From Bigelowiella natans CCMP2755 (Eukaryota; Cercozoa; Chlorarachniophyceae): DNA of 40,930 bases. The notes beneath the pieces are model-generated. The model searched no databases. It was not told the DNA's origin and worked only from the letters and a program-made list of their open reading frames with translations. Numbering within the stretch: the stretch's first letter is position 1; every line of letters starts with the position of its first letter. Positions 15,921-29,239 of the stretch are shown piece after piece. Position numbers and translations under genes: made by a program. The stretch is from positions 1-40,930 of the forward strand of contig ADNK01002954.1 of the NCBI GenBank assembly GCA_000320545.1, read 5' to 3'.

Positions 15921-17994
15921 GGGATCGGACGTTTTCGGTGCCAATTACCTCATCGTTCACCTGCTACAACAGAGCAGGAGACAAATGCTGTCACTAAATG
16001 AGTAAGCGCTGAAGAAAATGATGGCGAACACTAACACTTCGATGATGTGAAAAGAGTATTGATTAGTACGTCGAACCATAAGGCAAATGTAGAGCTTTTC
16101 GTTCAATAATCATTTCTTCAAATGTGGATGCTAGCACTAGAGCATGCTGCATGCACATGTGCGTGCTAGCGTGGCGCACCACTCTCTAGCTCTGGTGCAC
16201 GGCGGTGCGTGCGTGGGATGCTAACTTGCTAGCTAGCCAGCAGTGCATGATGCATCGTGCTAGTAGACAGCTAGGTCTGTTGAGTCCATCATGGCGCTAT
16301 GTGCTGACAGCATGTGGGACAGCGTGCTCTGCAGGGTGATCTAGAGATCAAGGGGGCGGGAATGAGGGTTTTGCGGCTAAAGCTAGAAAGGGGTGTTTTT
16401 TCGCGCGGAGCGCGAAAAATTTTCGGGTGGTTGCAGTGAAGTTTGCAAGTTTCCATTGCAGATTTCACTGAATTTCAGAAAAATGCTCTGTTTTGGCATG
16501 GTGAAATGCGGAAATGGCGCAACGCGCCAAGAGAAGCCATTTCCGCAAGTCAGCTTCGGCCGGCGCGGCGCTCGGCAGGGTCGCAGGGCGCCTGTTTCAC
16601 TACCAGGTCACCTGTGCCCCAAGCTTCACCGAAGCACAGATCTCCCATAGAGAAGAAGTTGTTCCTGGGACCCTTAGGGTTTGACATTATGATCATGATC
16701 GATCACATTTCGGACGCTACTTTTTCACATGTATTGTTAATTCCGTTGATGTGCTTTCAACAGCTCGCCTGAATTGAGGAGGAAAACCTTGCGAAGAGGG
16801 TTGACTCAAAGGGATCTTATTTTTGCTACGGATGAGAAAACCAATGTGCGGTGTAAGAATGGCTACCCGTCGTGGTATGTTCTTATTATAGTAACTTAAT
16901 CTACAACGCTTCTAGTGTTAACAATCGTACGTAGGTGCCGATGTGTAAGAAATACTTATGGCGCCATGATTGATCTTAAGGATGCAAAGGTATTCGACTC
17001 GGGGGAAAGGGGATGAGGAAAACCCTACTTTAATTGAATATTTTATAATCATACTCAGGAGATACTAAATTTATTGATCTTATTCTACGCTCTGGTCGCA
17101 TCGTTCGTCTTTGGAACCATAGTGAACTTCGATTCAACTACATGGCGATCAAGCGATGAAAGGTTTATCCAGTTGATGCTCAATATAACCGCTGCAGAGG
17201 CTACTGCAAGGGTGACGACGATCTATAAGTCCGGGCCTACATTTCATTTAAAAAGCCATGGTTGCTATGAGCTTGAGAGCCGAGGTATTTTAGGTGACTG
17301 AGACAACGAGACCTGTACTGGGAACGATTTCAAACTTCCCTCTTACAACTATTTTGACCACATTTCTACCTCTGCTGCCCTCCTCTTTGCATGCTTAATT
17401 GGTGGGGTTGTCGCCTACACTTGCATAATATTCCTCCCTGGAATGGCTCCGAGCAACAAGGGCTGGAAGTCCTTTTCCGTATTCAACAACACTGCAATGA
17501 TCGCTATCGTTGCAGCGGGCACTTACGGAACCAATGAGTATTTAATAGGCCTCATGTATCTCTACTATACCCTCTTTGGACGAGAAAACATTGGTATCAT
17601 TATCGAGAATTATTATCTAGTTGTTTATCGTTGGATCTTTACTGTCATCTCTGGCTTATCAATATCTGGGTTAGTTTACGCGGCCATCCATTTATATTTC
17701 TTCGAGGATTATCCTACCAATTCGAACAGCATATTCCGACATAGGGTTTTATTGAGGGAATCAGGACTTACGCTAGACAAGTTGATCAAGCATGCTGATG
17801 ACGCGTTGCTGCTCAACGCTATCTTTGAAAGCTCCAAAATCATTTCTCCTGGAGACCGCCTGGAGCTTATATCTATTGTGAAGAACGAAGCAGCTTATAG
17901 AAGGGGCAGGACAGACACAAAAAGCAACCACGAAGATAAGCGTCGACTTAAGGATGTAGCGCAGAGTTATGATAATGATAGGAAGAGCTCTTGA
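15921..17994 (+). CDS. Membrane protein segment, probably C-terminal part of the ankyrin gene
   Basis: Exons: 15921-16001, 16764-16874, 16935-16989 and 17059-17994, with phases 2, 2, 0 that close. The first exon has no start codon of its own. It joins in phase to the donor at 15764 of the ankyrin gene, turning its CAG-TAA end into Q-GSDVFGANYLIVHLL. The product then has a basic/Cys segment (RRKTLRRGL, SWCRCVRNTYG) and at least four hydrophobic spans (LNLLILFYALVASFVFGTIV, ALLFACLIGGVVAYTCIIF, a weak third, and WIFTVISGLSISGLVYAAI). A Lys/Arg-rich tail ends at TGA 17992. An in-frame TGA at 17299-17301 lies in a predicted Cys-containing loop; a candidate 18-nt intron, 17285-17302, would remove it. 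Family not recognised. The alternative is a separate gene whose first exon I have not found. Confidence 0.65.
16130..16330. repeat. GCTAGC/GCATGC palindrome island inside an intron
   Basis: Dense GCATGC, TGCATGC, GCTAGC and ACATGT words occur in the long intron 16002-16763. The same composition marks the convergent gene ends elsewhere in this window. Confidence 0.6.
16390..16700. mobile_element. GC-rich insertion-like segment with hairpins
   Basis: This part of the intron differs sharply in composition from its surroundings. It begins with a perfect 10-bp inverted repeat (16397-16406 and 16410-16419, 3-nt loop). A second perfect 12-bp inverted repeat lies at 16507-16518 and 16536-16547. Its right side contains a gagaagaagttgtt word that recurs at about 19555. 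It may be a non-autonomous dispersed repeat. No transposase is visible. Confidence 0.4.
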
Positions 17995-18429
17995 GATTTC
18001 AAGTACCAATGGCTAAATATTGCAGCTAGTACAACGATGATGCCACACATCGCTCATGCATGGTACGATGCACAGCACCACGTGTATATGAAACGTTGCG
18101 CACATGTGCGATGTGCGCTATACATGCACGTAAAGCTATGCACGTAAGCATCAAGTATCAAGAGTCCGTGATAACCATATATCTAAAGTATGATGTATTC
18201 ACAAGCACAGACCACGCGTGATCTACTTTTTTTACATGTCATCAGAATCTTTACAATGTGTGTAAAACGAATGTGCACATTTTTGTATTTGTTCCGTCTA
18301 TGGACAATAACCAGCTTCTTTGCAAGCAAATTGAGGCTCGTACCTGATCGACAATCGTGAATAGTGATTATTTCTAGAACGACCGTCACCTCTTAAATAA
18401 TTGGTCACTCAAATACATGCGAAAATGTG
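17995..18429. other. Convergent intergenic region with CATG island
   Basis: No gene seen. This is the 3'-3' gap. It contains a cluster of CATG, ACATGT and GCACGT words at 18050-18145. Confidence 0.6.
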
Positions 18430-19271
18430 TCAAAAATACTTGCAAAGCTGCTCGCATAAGTATTCACAGGTGCTTTGCGTCCAGCTCCACCAAGATGAGC
18501 ACTGAAAAGAGAAGTCCTCGTTATGATTTATTTCAAGAAAAGTAAGAACCCTATTTAACCTTCTCAGTGCATTCATGAGTCTTGACATAAGGAAGTAAGG
18601 CTTTGCACATAGAGCACGTGAGTCCTTTAGAAGTGCCATCAACTTCTATAATAAATGTTCATACCACCAAATGCAGCAACGTGAGCAAATCTGAACTCTC
18701 AATCTTATTACTTTCCTCTGCTTCAGATACCGGTGCTGTTCCCGACAGCTTTCCCCCCCCTCATGTGCTCAGCCTAAGACCACACAAACAAGTCTATAAA
18801 TCGAGGAGAAAGATGAAGAATGTATTGACATTTTTACAGCGAAATAAATTCAGCTGTATTGGGCTGCCACCACCTTAACAGGAAGGCAGAAATCTCCTAC
18901 CGTCACACATTTCCTTCTCATGGGGCAACACACCTAAGATCAAATCAACAAAAGTTTTGTGAACAGAACCTTAGCGACGAATCCTATTTAGTACCTCAAT
19001 ATCATCGACGCAATCGGTGTCCTTCTCACAGCTCATGTCCGTAATGGTGAGGCACATGCGATTGTGCTCGCAGCAGACCTGGCTCTCACCGCACTGCCGA
19101 GCTTTGCGGCTCTGCTTCTAAGGAATGATGTTGGGGCATATTCTCAAAGCGTATAAACCCATCTTGGGGCATATTCTCAAAGCGTATAAACCCATCATAC
19201 TTGCAATTACATACCGCTTCAGCGGTGAAGATCGCGGCCAGAATAGCAATGGACAGCAAGCAAGCTCTCAT
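18430..19271 (-). CDS. Small secreted cysteine-rich protein, 6 exons
   Basis: Exons on the minus strand: 19271-19215, 19117-18995, 18933-18901, 18773-18731, 18624-18560 and 18501-18430. Phases 0,0,0,1,0 all close and give 130 aa. Residues 1-19 form a clear signal peptide (MRACLLSIAILAAIFTAEA) and coincide with exon 1. The mature part has about 18 Cys. It includes a CEKDTDC...CCP...KC pattern reminiscent of WAP/knottin cores, and a later TCSMCKALLP / CEYLCEQLCKYF region with CxxC pairs. I do not recognise the family as a whole. It is probably a disulfide-rich extracellular or vacuolar protein. Whether it is a toxin, inhibitor, adhesive or saposin-like lipid binder cannot be told from sequence. 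It runs divergently from DGAT2 across a 579-bp gap. Confidence 0.8.
19131..19196. repeat. Perfect 33-bp tandem duplication
   Basis: Two identical 33-bp units (19131-19163 and 19164-19196) lie in intron 1 of the Cys-rich gene. Because 33 is a multiple of 3, the unit is open in the minus frame and would repeat DGFIRFENMPQ if the intron were retained. Confidence 0.9.
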
Positions 19272-19850
19272 GGATAGTGCCGAATAATCAGGGTCGGGTT
19301 CTAGATGGAAGTTACAAAGGAGATGGAAACTACTCGTATTCGTACGAGGAGGAGCATAGAGCAATGGCAATATATTCTTAGTCGCACGGGGTAATTTCCC
19401 CTGTATTATTGTTATCATTAATACTGTCGTTATTAGGCCCATCACCACCCCCACGGATTTCCAAATGTAGAAGAGAAGTTGTTGGGACAGATGATGTTCG
19501 AAATGTGTCCGAAGATTTATCTGTCTCTTAAAGAAATCCGAAGGTGTCCGAAATGGAGAAGAAGTTGTTGGGACATGTTGTGTCCGAAATATGTCCGAAG
19601 ATTACCATGGATTATTTGTCTCATAGAAATCCGAAGGTGCCCGAACATGTCCGATTTCCGATTTCCACCCATGACGATGATGACCTGTCTGTCTTCTTCA
19701 GATACCCCAAAGGCCGATAGGTACTGGTAGTTAGTGGTTACATTGTGGTATATTATGGCCTTGTTTTTTGTTCTGCGACAATGAAAAAACCCTTGACGTA
19801 CTTATTCTGCTGCTGCTGAGAATCGGGTGCCTCGTGGTGCCGAAAGCGAG
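19272..19850. promoter_or_regulatory. Divergent intergenic region with ~85-bp duplication
   Basis: This is the gap between the starts of the Cys-rich gene (-) and DGAT2 (+). It contains two imperfect copies (about 19468-19550 and 19554-19642) of a unit with agaagttgttgggaca, tgtccgaa and aaatccgaaggtg words. No gene is supported. Confidence 0.6.
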
Positions 19851-20456
19851 ATGGCTCCCGGCACCGATGCCAAGCTGTACCCTATCCAGCAAACCGAATG
19901 GGTAAACTGGGGCCATCACCAAAAACAGAAAGGGCGAGAAATGATCCGTTGGATATCCTTCACTCATTTCATTTCAAATTGTTCGATTCTTTGACGCAGG
20001 AATGGATGCCGCGGCCGCTGAGGCTCGCTGTTGCCTGGGTTACGATCGTCGCCTTCAGCGCTGCGTTCTACTTGGTGCGCGGGATTTTGAAAACAATTTA
20101 GGTGTAACATAAATCGATATTTGCCATAAGAGAATGTTTTCGTATGATCCAAAATAGGTGCCTGCCGCTGTCCTCCTTGCTGCCCTTGAGTTGGCTTGCT
20201 TTGGGTTCTGGGGTGGGATACCCCACGTGCTGGGAATCGTTGTGTTTATCATCGTTCTATCATTCTATCCTAAGGTTGTGAGAAAATTCGGGCTTCTATG
20301 AATGTAACTTAAATATCGGAAGCAGTTCTCCTCCTCATAAATTGTGAGTATTTCTACTTGCGCGCAGCTTTTAAACACTGAGAATTCTGCTTCTCTCCCA
20401 CAGATGACCGAGTGGCCAGAAGCTCGCAGATTTTTCCAATTATGGTATGTACATAG

Positions 20457-20492
<36 letters not shown>

Positions 20493-21983
20493 AGTGTAAA
20501 TGGAATCCTACAGTACAATTTGGTCTCTTCTTTCATTCCTTCTTTCCTTCGCTTTCTCAATCTCGAAAGGTACGAGCCATTTCAGTTCTGCTGCAATCTG
20601 AGCCCCGAAGGTACTGACTAACAGTTAACCACCCCACACATATGTATTGAATAGTAATGATACACATTTGTTGAAGCAGTGAAATAAAGGAAGGTGTAAG
20701 ATGCACGATCAATTTTGCTGCAACAACTCGGATAAACCCACCTTCTCGCTTGTTCTCTCGAGCCATCTTTTTCACCAATAAATGGCACCCGCTTCCTCCA
20801 AAGTAATGGCAGTTTTCTAACTAAATGATCGTTGCATTATAGTGTGCAAAGAATTGGCAGCTAAGGCAAAGCCAGGGAAAGGCCGCTATATGATCGCAAT
20901 GCATCCTCATGGAATCGTGCCCTTACATGCCTGCCTCTGGGTAGCTATCTTTCACATTCATTACAATTTTATAACAAGTTAATCTTTATTCTTTTGATTT
21001 CATTTTTTGTGCCACACTCGGCCTTTTCACCCCATCGATTGTTGCTCAGAAACAAAAGACTATTGTCAGAATCTCTGTTTCGCCACGCACGCACATATAT
21101 ACAGGCAAATGCATTCAATAAAGATTCGACATGATATATTTTTTCTCTCCCCCCTTCTCCCCTCCTCCTTCAACTTTTTGGCTCTTATCTTTCCAAGGCC
21201 GCATTCTGTGATCAGTATTTAGGGCCTGAAGTGTACGGATTTGGAGCTATTGCGTCTGTGGTGAAACGAATGCCAATCATTCGACAAGTTGTTGGGTAAT
21301 AGTAGCAGCTACAGTAGTGGTTTAGAATGCCAATCATTCCACAGGTTGTTGGGTTAAGTAGCAGTATGTAGCGAAACGAATGGCATACATTCGACAAGTT
21401 GTTGTTGTAATAGCAGCAGCAGCAGCAGCAGCGGCAGTTTCGTATGTAATAGCGTTGATAGTGGAGAGTAACTCTCTCACTCGATGTTCATCTCTTCCCA
21501 AGCTGAAAGAAACAGCAATAATTATCAGGTGGCTTACATGCGTGCCGGCCGATTACAACACCATTCGAGACGGTGAAGTATTTGAAGTCGTCGTGAAAAA
21601 ATCTGCCTTCACATATTTGTTGATATGGATCCTCTGGCTCGTATCTCCTCCTCCTCCTCCTCCTCCTCCTCCTCCTCCTCCTCCTTTCCTCATGCTGCTG
21701 TGACTGGTGTAGGGTTTCTCGGTGACTGCCCTCCTGCTAATCGAGCTGGAAGGAAACCCCAGAATCTTTACATCCTCCCTGGGGTAAGTCCGAGGAGACA
21801 AACAAATGTGTGCATGCGTCATCAATTCAGCTTACTAGCTAGCGCGTAAGAGGAGCAGAATGGTGCGGGGAAAGTAGTGAATGATAGTACAGACAACAAC
21901 ACGGCACGTGCTCCCACGCCAAGAACACCATAATACCTAACAAATAAAGTAAGAGGTCTCTCAGGCGATGCTTACTAGCACAC

Positions 21984-22029
<46 letters not shown>

Positions 22030-23022
22030 ATGCTGCAAACCCTGCACACCCACCTTCCTTATTATGTAGGGCATCGCCGAAGTATTCACAGCCTCTCCTG
22101 GGCGCGACATTATTATATGTAAAACTAGAACGGGCCTCTTTCGGCTATCCCTGGTTGTTAGTAACTTGCCGCCGTTGATGCTATCATCATCATCAACAAC
22201 AACAACAATGTTATGCGAATGCCACTGCATTTGAAATCTTCGCCCCGTAATATAAGAAGAAGAAGTAGAATAAGAAGAATTGAAATGAGAGGTATTTCTG
22301 CACAAGCGTCGCCGATGGCCCTGTTGGGTGCATCGCGACAAGATACCGCGATATCATTGTGGAGAGAGTGTCAGATCGTTCCCAAGATCACACACACACA
22401 CACACACACTCTGCCTGCATATCATAGGAATGTAAAGCTCAAATCCTACCTGTGTACGTCTTCGGAGCGAACGATTTCTTCTACAATTTGGTCAATGTAT
22501 CTGAAAATGCCAACGGATCGTCATCGAATGGTGGCGGTGGAGGCGGGGGCGGACTCCTGAGTAAGTGCCAACTGTCAGCGCTGTACATTAGGATCCTCCT
22601 CCTCAGCATCAAACATCACCACCATCTTCATCATCATCAACAATAACCACAACTTGCTGATATCATGCCAGCAATCTCGAGCTGCGATTGATCTCCCGTC
22701 TGCTAGTGCTTTCTAGACATCATCTAAAGGCCTGATTGTTGATTTCCCCCCCTACTATGTTTCGCTTGCTTACCTAGGTTTTGCCTCGCGACGGCTGAGA
22801 GCCACCATTACGTTGTTCTGGGGACGCTTTGGACTTCCGATACCATATGCTCCCCGAGTGTGTATGGTAATTGGCAAGCCACTGGAGATCCCATCTAATG
22901 AGAATTGGGGAGACTCAGAAATCGAACATCTGAGGAGTGCCTACATCGATGAAATGAAGCTGATCTTCAACAAATACAAAGCAGCTGCGGGGCGACCGAA
23001 TGCAAATCTTGAAGTGAGATAA
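19851..23022 (+). CDS. DGAT2: Diacylglycerol O-acyltransferase type 2 (DGAT2/MOGAT family)
   Basis: Exons: 19851-19901, 20000-20074, 20158-20274, 20404-20444, 20570-20610, 20843-20940, 21198-21295, 21529-21572, 21713-21783, 22070-22153, 22428-22560 and 22778-23022. All junctions are GT-AG, all phases close, and the product is 365 aa. Two hydrophobic spans sit near the N-terminus (LRLAVAWVTIVAFSAAFYL, and VLLAALELACFGFWGGIP through IVVFIIVLSFYP). The catalytic HPHG is at 20902-20913. Later family blocks are also present: YILPGGIAEVF, TRTGLFRLSL, ILPVYVFGAND and the C-terminal FWGRFGLPIPY...VIGKPLEIP. The enzyme esterifies acyl-CoA to diacylglycerol (or a related acceptor) at the ER, making triacylglycerol. 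The insert GSSSNGGGGGGG between FGAND and the C-terminal block is unusual. DGAT2, MOGAT and wax-synthase activities cannot be separated from sequence. Confidence 0.92.
20458..20490 (+). repeat. (CA)n microsatellite
   Basis: CA array in the 125-nt DGAT2 intron 20445-20569. Confidence 0.9.
21263..21420 (+). repeat. Triplicated DGAT2 exon 3' end and donor
   Basis: Three related ~50-bp copies start near 21263, 21317 and 21368. Each has an aatgccaatcattcgacaag-like core followed by gttgttgg and a TAA/TAG-rich tail. The first is the real end of the exon 21198-21295. The other two lie in the following intron and carry donor-like sequences of their own. Confidence 0.75.
21645..21685 (+). repeat. (TCC)n microsatellite
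   Basis: TCC array that supplies the polypyrimidine tract of the DGAT2 intron 21573-21712. Confidence 0.9.
21983..22030 (+). repeat. (CT)n-(CA)n microsatellite
   Basis: Compound pyrimidine-rich array upstream of the DGAT2 acceptor at 22069. Confidence 0.9.
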
Positions 23023-23872
23023 GAACGGCGATCGTGAGTCGCACGTTAGTCACAAACCATAGTATATCACGGTACGGATGTAATGAATAAATTAATTTTT
23101 TTCAATGGCCATCCTAATGTAGCTATGCAAAGCAGCGGCTATAACGCTTAAATTATGTTTGTTGGCTTCTGTTGTGATTTTGTGATGTCTTTTATGCATG
23201 AAAATGTAGAGCGGCATGCATGTCATGCGTGCTGCATCCGCGCTGCTGCGTGCCGACTCTTTACCCTTGACAGTCGTATGATTCGTTGTCTCGATCATCT
23301 CTGCATGATGTACAGTTAGCTACTGATTGCCGAGTCTTTTTTGTTGGTGAGCATGCGCCGGGCAGCTCCACGGTCGGTGCTGTCTATATTATAACATATG
23401 CTTGATATGCATGGCCCATGTAGCCCATGGTGTTGCACCTATGCATGCGCTACAAATATCATATATACTGTGTCTATAGTCGCTTGTAAATGATCTGATT
23501 TTTTCCAGTCTAGCCCTCACACCCGCAGTGTATAAGTGTGTTCGTTGGTTCTGTATAATAAGCTACGTTCCGGCTTCGCCTGGTCAGTAGAGTTAGCAAT
23601 TTGGCATGCTATTACTAGCATGGATGCATCGCATCAGGCTGCTATGCTCACACATTTTCTTAACATGTCATGCATTTGTTCAAATGTGGCCCACGGCTTT
23701 GCAAACCTTATGCTCAGTGTATGTGTGTGTGTGTTGTGCACCGCTGCCGCAAGTGTAACGTACAAAGCATCGATACGATGTGGCCATGTTTAATTCAAAC
23801 ATACACGTGCGCCTTTACAATACGGTCTTTGCCACTGTGCATGTTTATCCTTCCATCATTACCGTAATTCAT
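23023..23872. other. Convergent intergenic region with CATG/TGCATGC islands
   Basis: No gene supported. Palindrome-rich segments lie at about 23205-23260, 23345-23460 and 23600-23670, between the 3' ends of DGAT2 and the FAD dehydrogenase gene. Confidence 0.65.
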
Positions 23873-25369
23873 TCAAAGTTTAGCCCTGGAAACTACTGGA
23901 CCTTTTTTGCAGGCAGCTGCGGCCTCATCTCCACCAGCAGGTTGTTTCATTACGAATATCTTGTGAGGATTCATAATCAGATCAGGGTCGAGAGCTTTCT
24001 TGATACGGCGCTGTAAGTTTATATGTTCCTCTCCATGCTCTAGGCAGATATGCTGTCGCTTGCCGATTCCAACGCCGTGCTCCCCTGACACCGCACCACC
24101 AAGTCTCACCGCTCGGGCGATCATCCGATGCTCTGCGTCCTTTACTTTCGCCTTTTCGTGAGGCTTGAAGGGGACTAGGCAGTGGAAGTTCCCGTCGGCG
24201 ATGTGCGCGCAAATGAGACAAGGGAGGTCCATCTTCAAGAAATCTGACTCCGTTTCTGCTACACACTCCGCAAGATTCGAGATGGGAACGCACACGTCGG
24301 TTAGGTAGACCTTATCCATTGTAGTTGATTTTTTGGTTAGCTTACGGTACTTGATCGCAGTAAAATAGCACCCTCGACGAGCTCCCCAGAGCTTATCGAT
24401 CCCCTTAGCGTCTTCCGAGTACTGAGGCTCCTTAGCAGCTCCAAAACGGCGCAGCAGAGCACATATCCTCTTCCACTGCGAGCGTATCAAGCCCATGTTA
24501 TTCGCCTGGAACTCGAGGAAGAGCGTTGGCTCGGCAGAGAGCGCAGTGTCGAATGCAGCATTTGTGCCGTCGATCATCATTGAGTTTAATAACTCACAAC
24601 GCACTAGTGACGATCGATCGGACTTGAGGATTGCTACAACAGCCTCAGCAGCCTGCCGCAGGGACGGGAAAACGCTCACAACGCCAGCCTTACACTTCTG
24701 AAATGGGAAAACCCGGACAGTGATTTCGGTCACGACGCCGAGGGTCCCCTCCGCACCTATATAGAGCTGGGTGAGCTCATACCCAGTGGAGGCCTTCCGA
24801 ACCTTTTGGCGAGTGCGGATGATCTGCCCCTGGGGCGTCACCACCAACAATGAGACGACGTTCTCTCGGGTTGTTCCGTACCGCATCGTGGAGAGGCCCG
24901 ACCCCGAAGTTGACACCATCCCCCCCACGGAGGGATTTGAGGCGGGATCAGGCCCGAAGATGAGGCCCTTGCGCCTGAGCTCCGCATTGAGCTCATTCTT
25001 AAACACGCCGGCGCCAACATCGGCATACATATTCGTTACATCGACTCGGATCTTCCTCAGATTTTCCGTCGATAGGACGAGACCTCCTTCCAGGGGAATC
25101 GCCCCACCCTCCACACCTGATCCAGCCCCTCTGGTAGTGACAGGAATCTTGAACTTGGTGCACACCTTGAGGATGTTCGCTACCTCCTCCGTGCTCTTGG
25201 GCAGAACAGCAATACGGGGGACTTTCCCGGGGTAGATCGAGCGATCCTTCGCATACTGCTCGAGGTCATTGGTAATGAGGCACTCCAAAGGCGAATCAAG
25301 TTGCTCACGGAGCTCCTTAATCACCTCAGGGGTCACCTCCCCATAACTCTTCAGCTCGGCTACTGACAT
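23873..25369 (-). CDS. FAD-linked D-2-hydroxyacid (D-lactate/glycolate) dehydrogenase, likely peroxisomal
   Basis: A single exon of 498 aa starts at ATG 25369. Residues ~50-230 form a PCMH-type FAD-binding domain (VPRIAVLPKSTEEVANILK, TTRGAGSGVEGGAIP, GPDPASNPSVGGMVSTSGSG, YIGAEGTLGVVTEITVRVFP). The C-terminal FAD-oxidase cap has HIADGNFHCLVPF and GEHGVGIGKRQ...DPDLIMNPHKIF, typical of D-lactate dehydrogenase (cytochrome) and GlcD. It oxidises D-lactate, glycolate or a related 2-hydroxyacid to the keto acid. No mitochondrial presequence is visible. The protein ends in RAKL, which fits a peroxisomal PTS1 (S/A/C-K/R/H-L). Being intronless among intron-rich genes is notable. The exact substrate cannot be assigned. 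Confidence 0.92.
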   Translation of the reverse strand: MSVAELKSYGEVTPEVIKELREQLDSPLECLITNDLEQYAKDRSIYPGKVPRIAVLPKSTEEVANILKVCTKFKIPVTTRGAGSGVEGGAIPLEGGLVLSTENLRKIRVDVTNMYADVGAGVFKNELNAELRRKGLIFGPDPASNPSVGGMVSTSGSGLSTMRYGTTRENVVSLLVVTPQGQIIRTRQKVRKASTGYELTQLYIGAEGTLGVVTEITVRVFPFQKCKAGVVSVFPSLRQAAEAVVAILKSDRSSLVRCELLNSMMIDGTNAAFDTALSAEPTLFLEFQANNMGLIRSQWKRICALLRRFGAAKEPQYSEDAKGIDKLWGARRGCYFTAIKYRKLTKKSTTMDKVYLTDVCVPISNLAECVAETESDFLKMDLPCLICAHIADGNFHCLVPFKPHEKAKVKDAEHRMIARAVRLGGAVSGEHGVGIGKRQHICLEHGEEHINLQRRIKKALDPDLIMNPHKIFVMKQPAGGDEAAAACKKGPVVSRAKL

Positions 25370-25637
25370 GGGCAGGGCAGCAGCCTCGAAATGATGGAAT
25401 CTGACAGAGTGCCTACTATGTGTCGGAAAATAGACTTTTTTTTTGGGTAGTACTGCCGATTAAAATGTGTACAGGTACTTGGGGAAGAAGAGGGACGGAT
25501 TGCTGTGATTTTTTAGTCGCCCTCGTTAGCGAATATATATATATATCTTAGTAGTTCATGGGATTAAATTATGACCAAGTTTTGCTTCTTGCGTTTACTG
25601 CGATCACTTGCAGCAGCGGCACAGCGAACGGGCAAGC
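25370..25637. promoter_or_regulatory. Short divergent intergenic region
   Basis: About 270 bp separate the dehydrogenase ATG (-) and the TrmO-like ATG (+). A short (AT)n tract lies at 25533-25545. A bidirectional promoter is likely from the geometry, but no specific element is recognised. Confidence 0.5.

Positions 25638-29239
<3,602 letters not shown>

Noticed and set aside
16393-16772. Open frames of 85 and 109 codons
   Set aside because: They lie in the GC-rich repeat-like intron segment and do not join in phase to the flanking exons.
23982-25235. Open frames inside or opposite the dehydrogenase gene
   Set aside because: They are shadow frames of a high-confidence coding exon.
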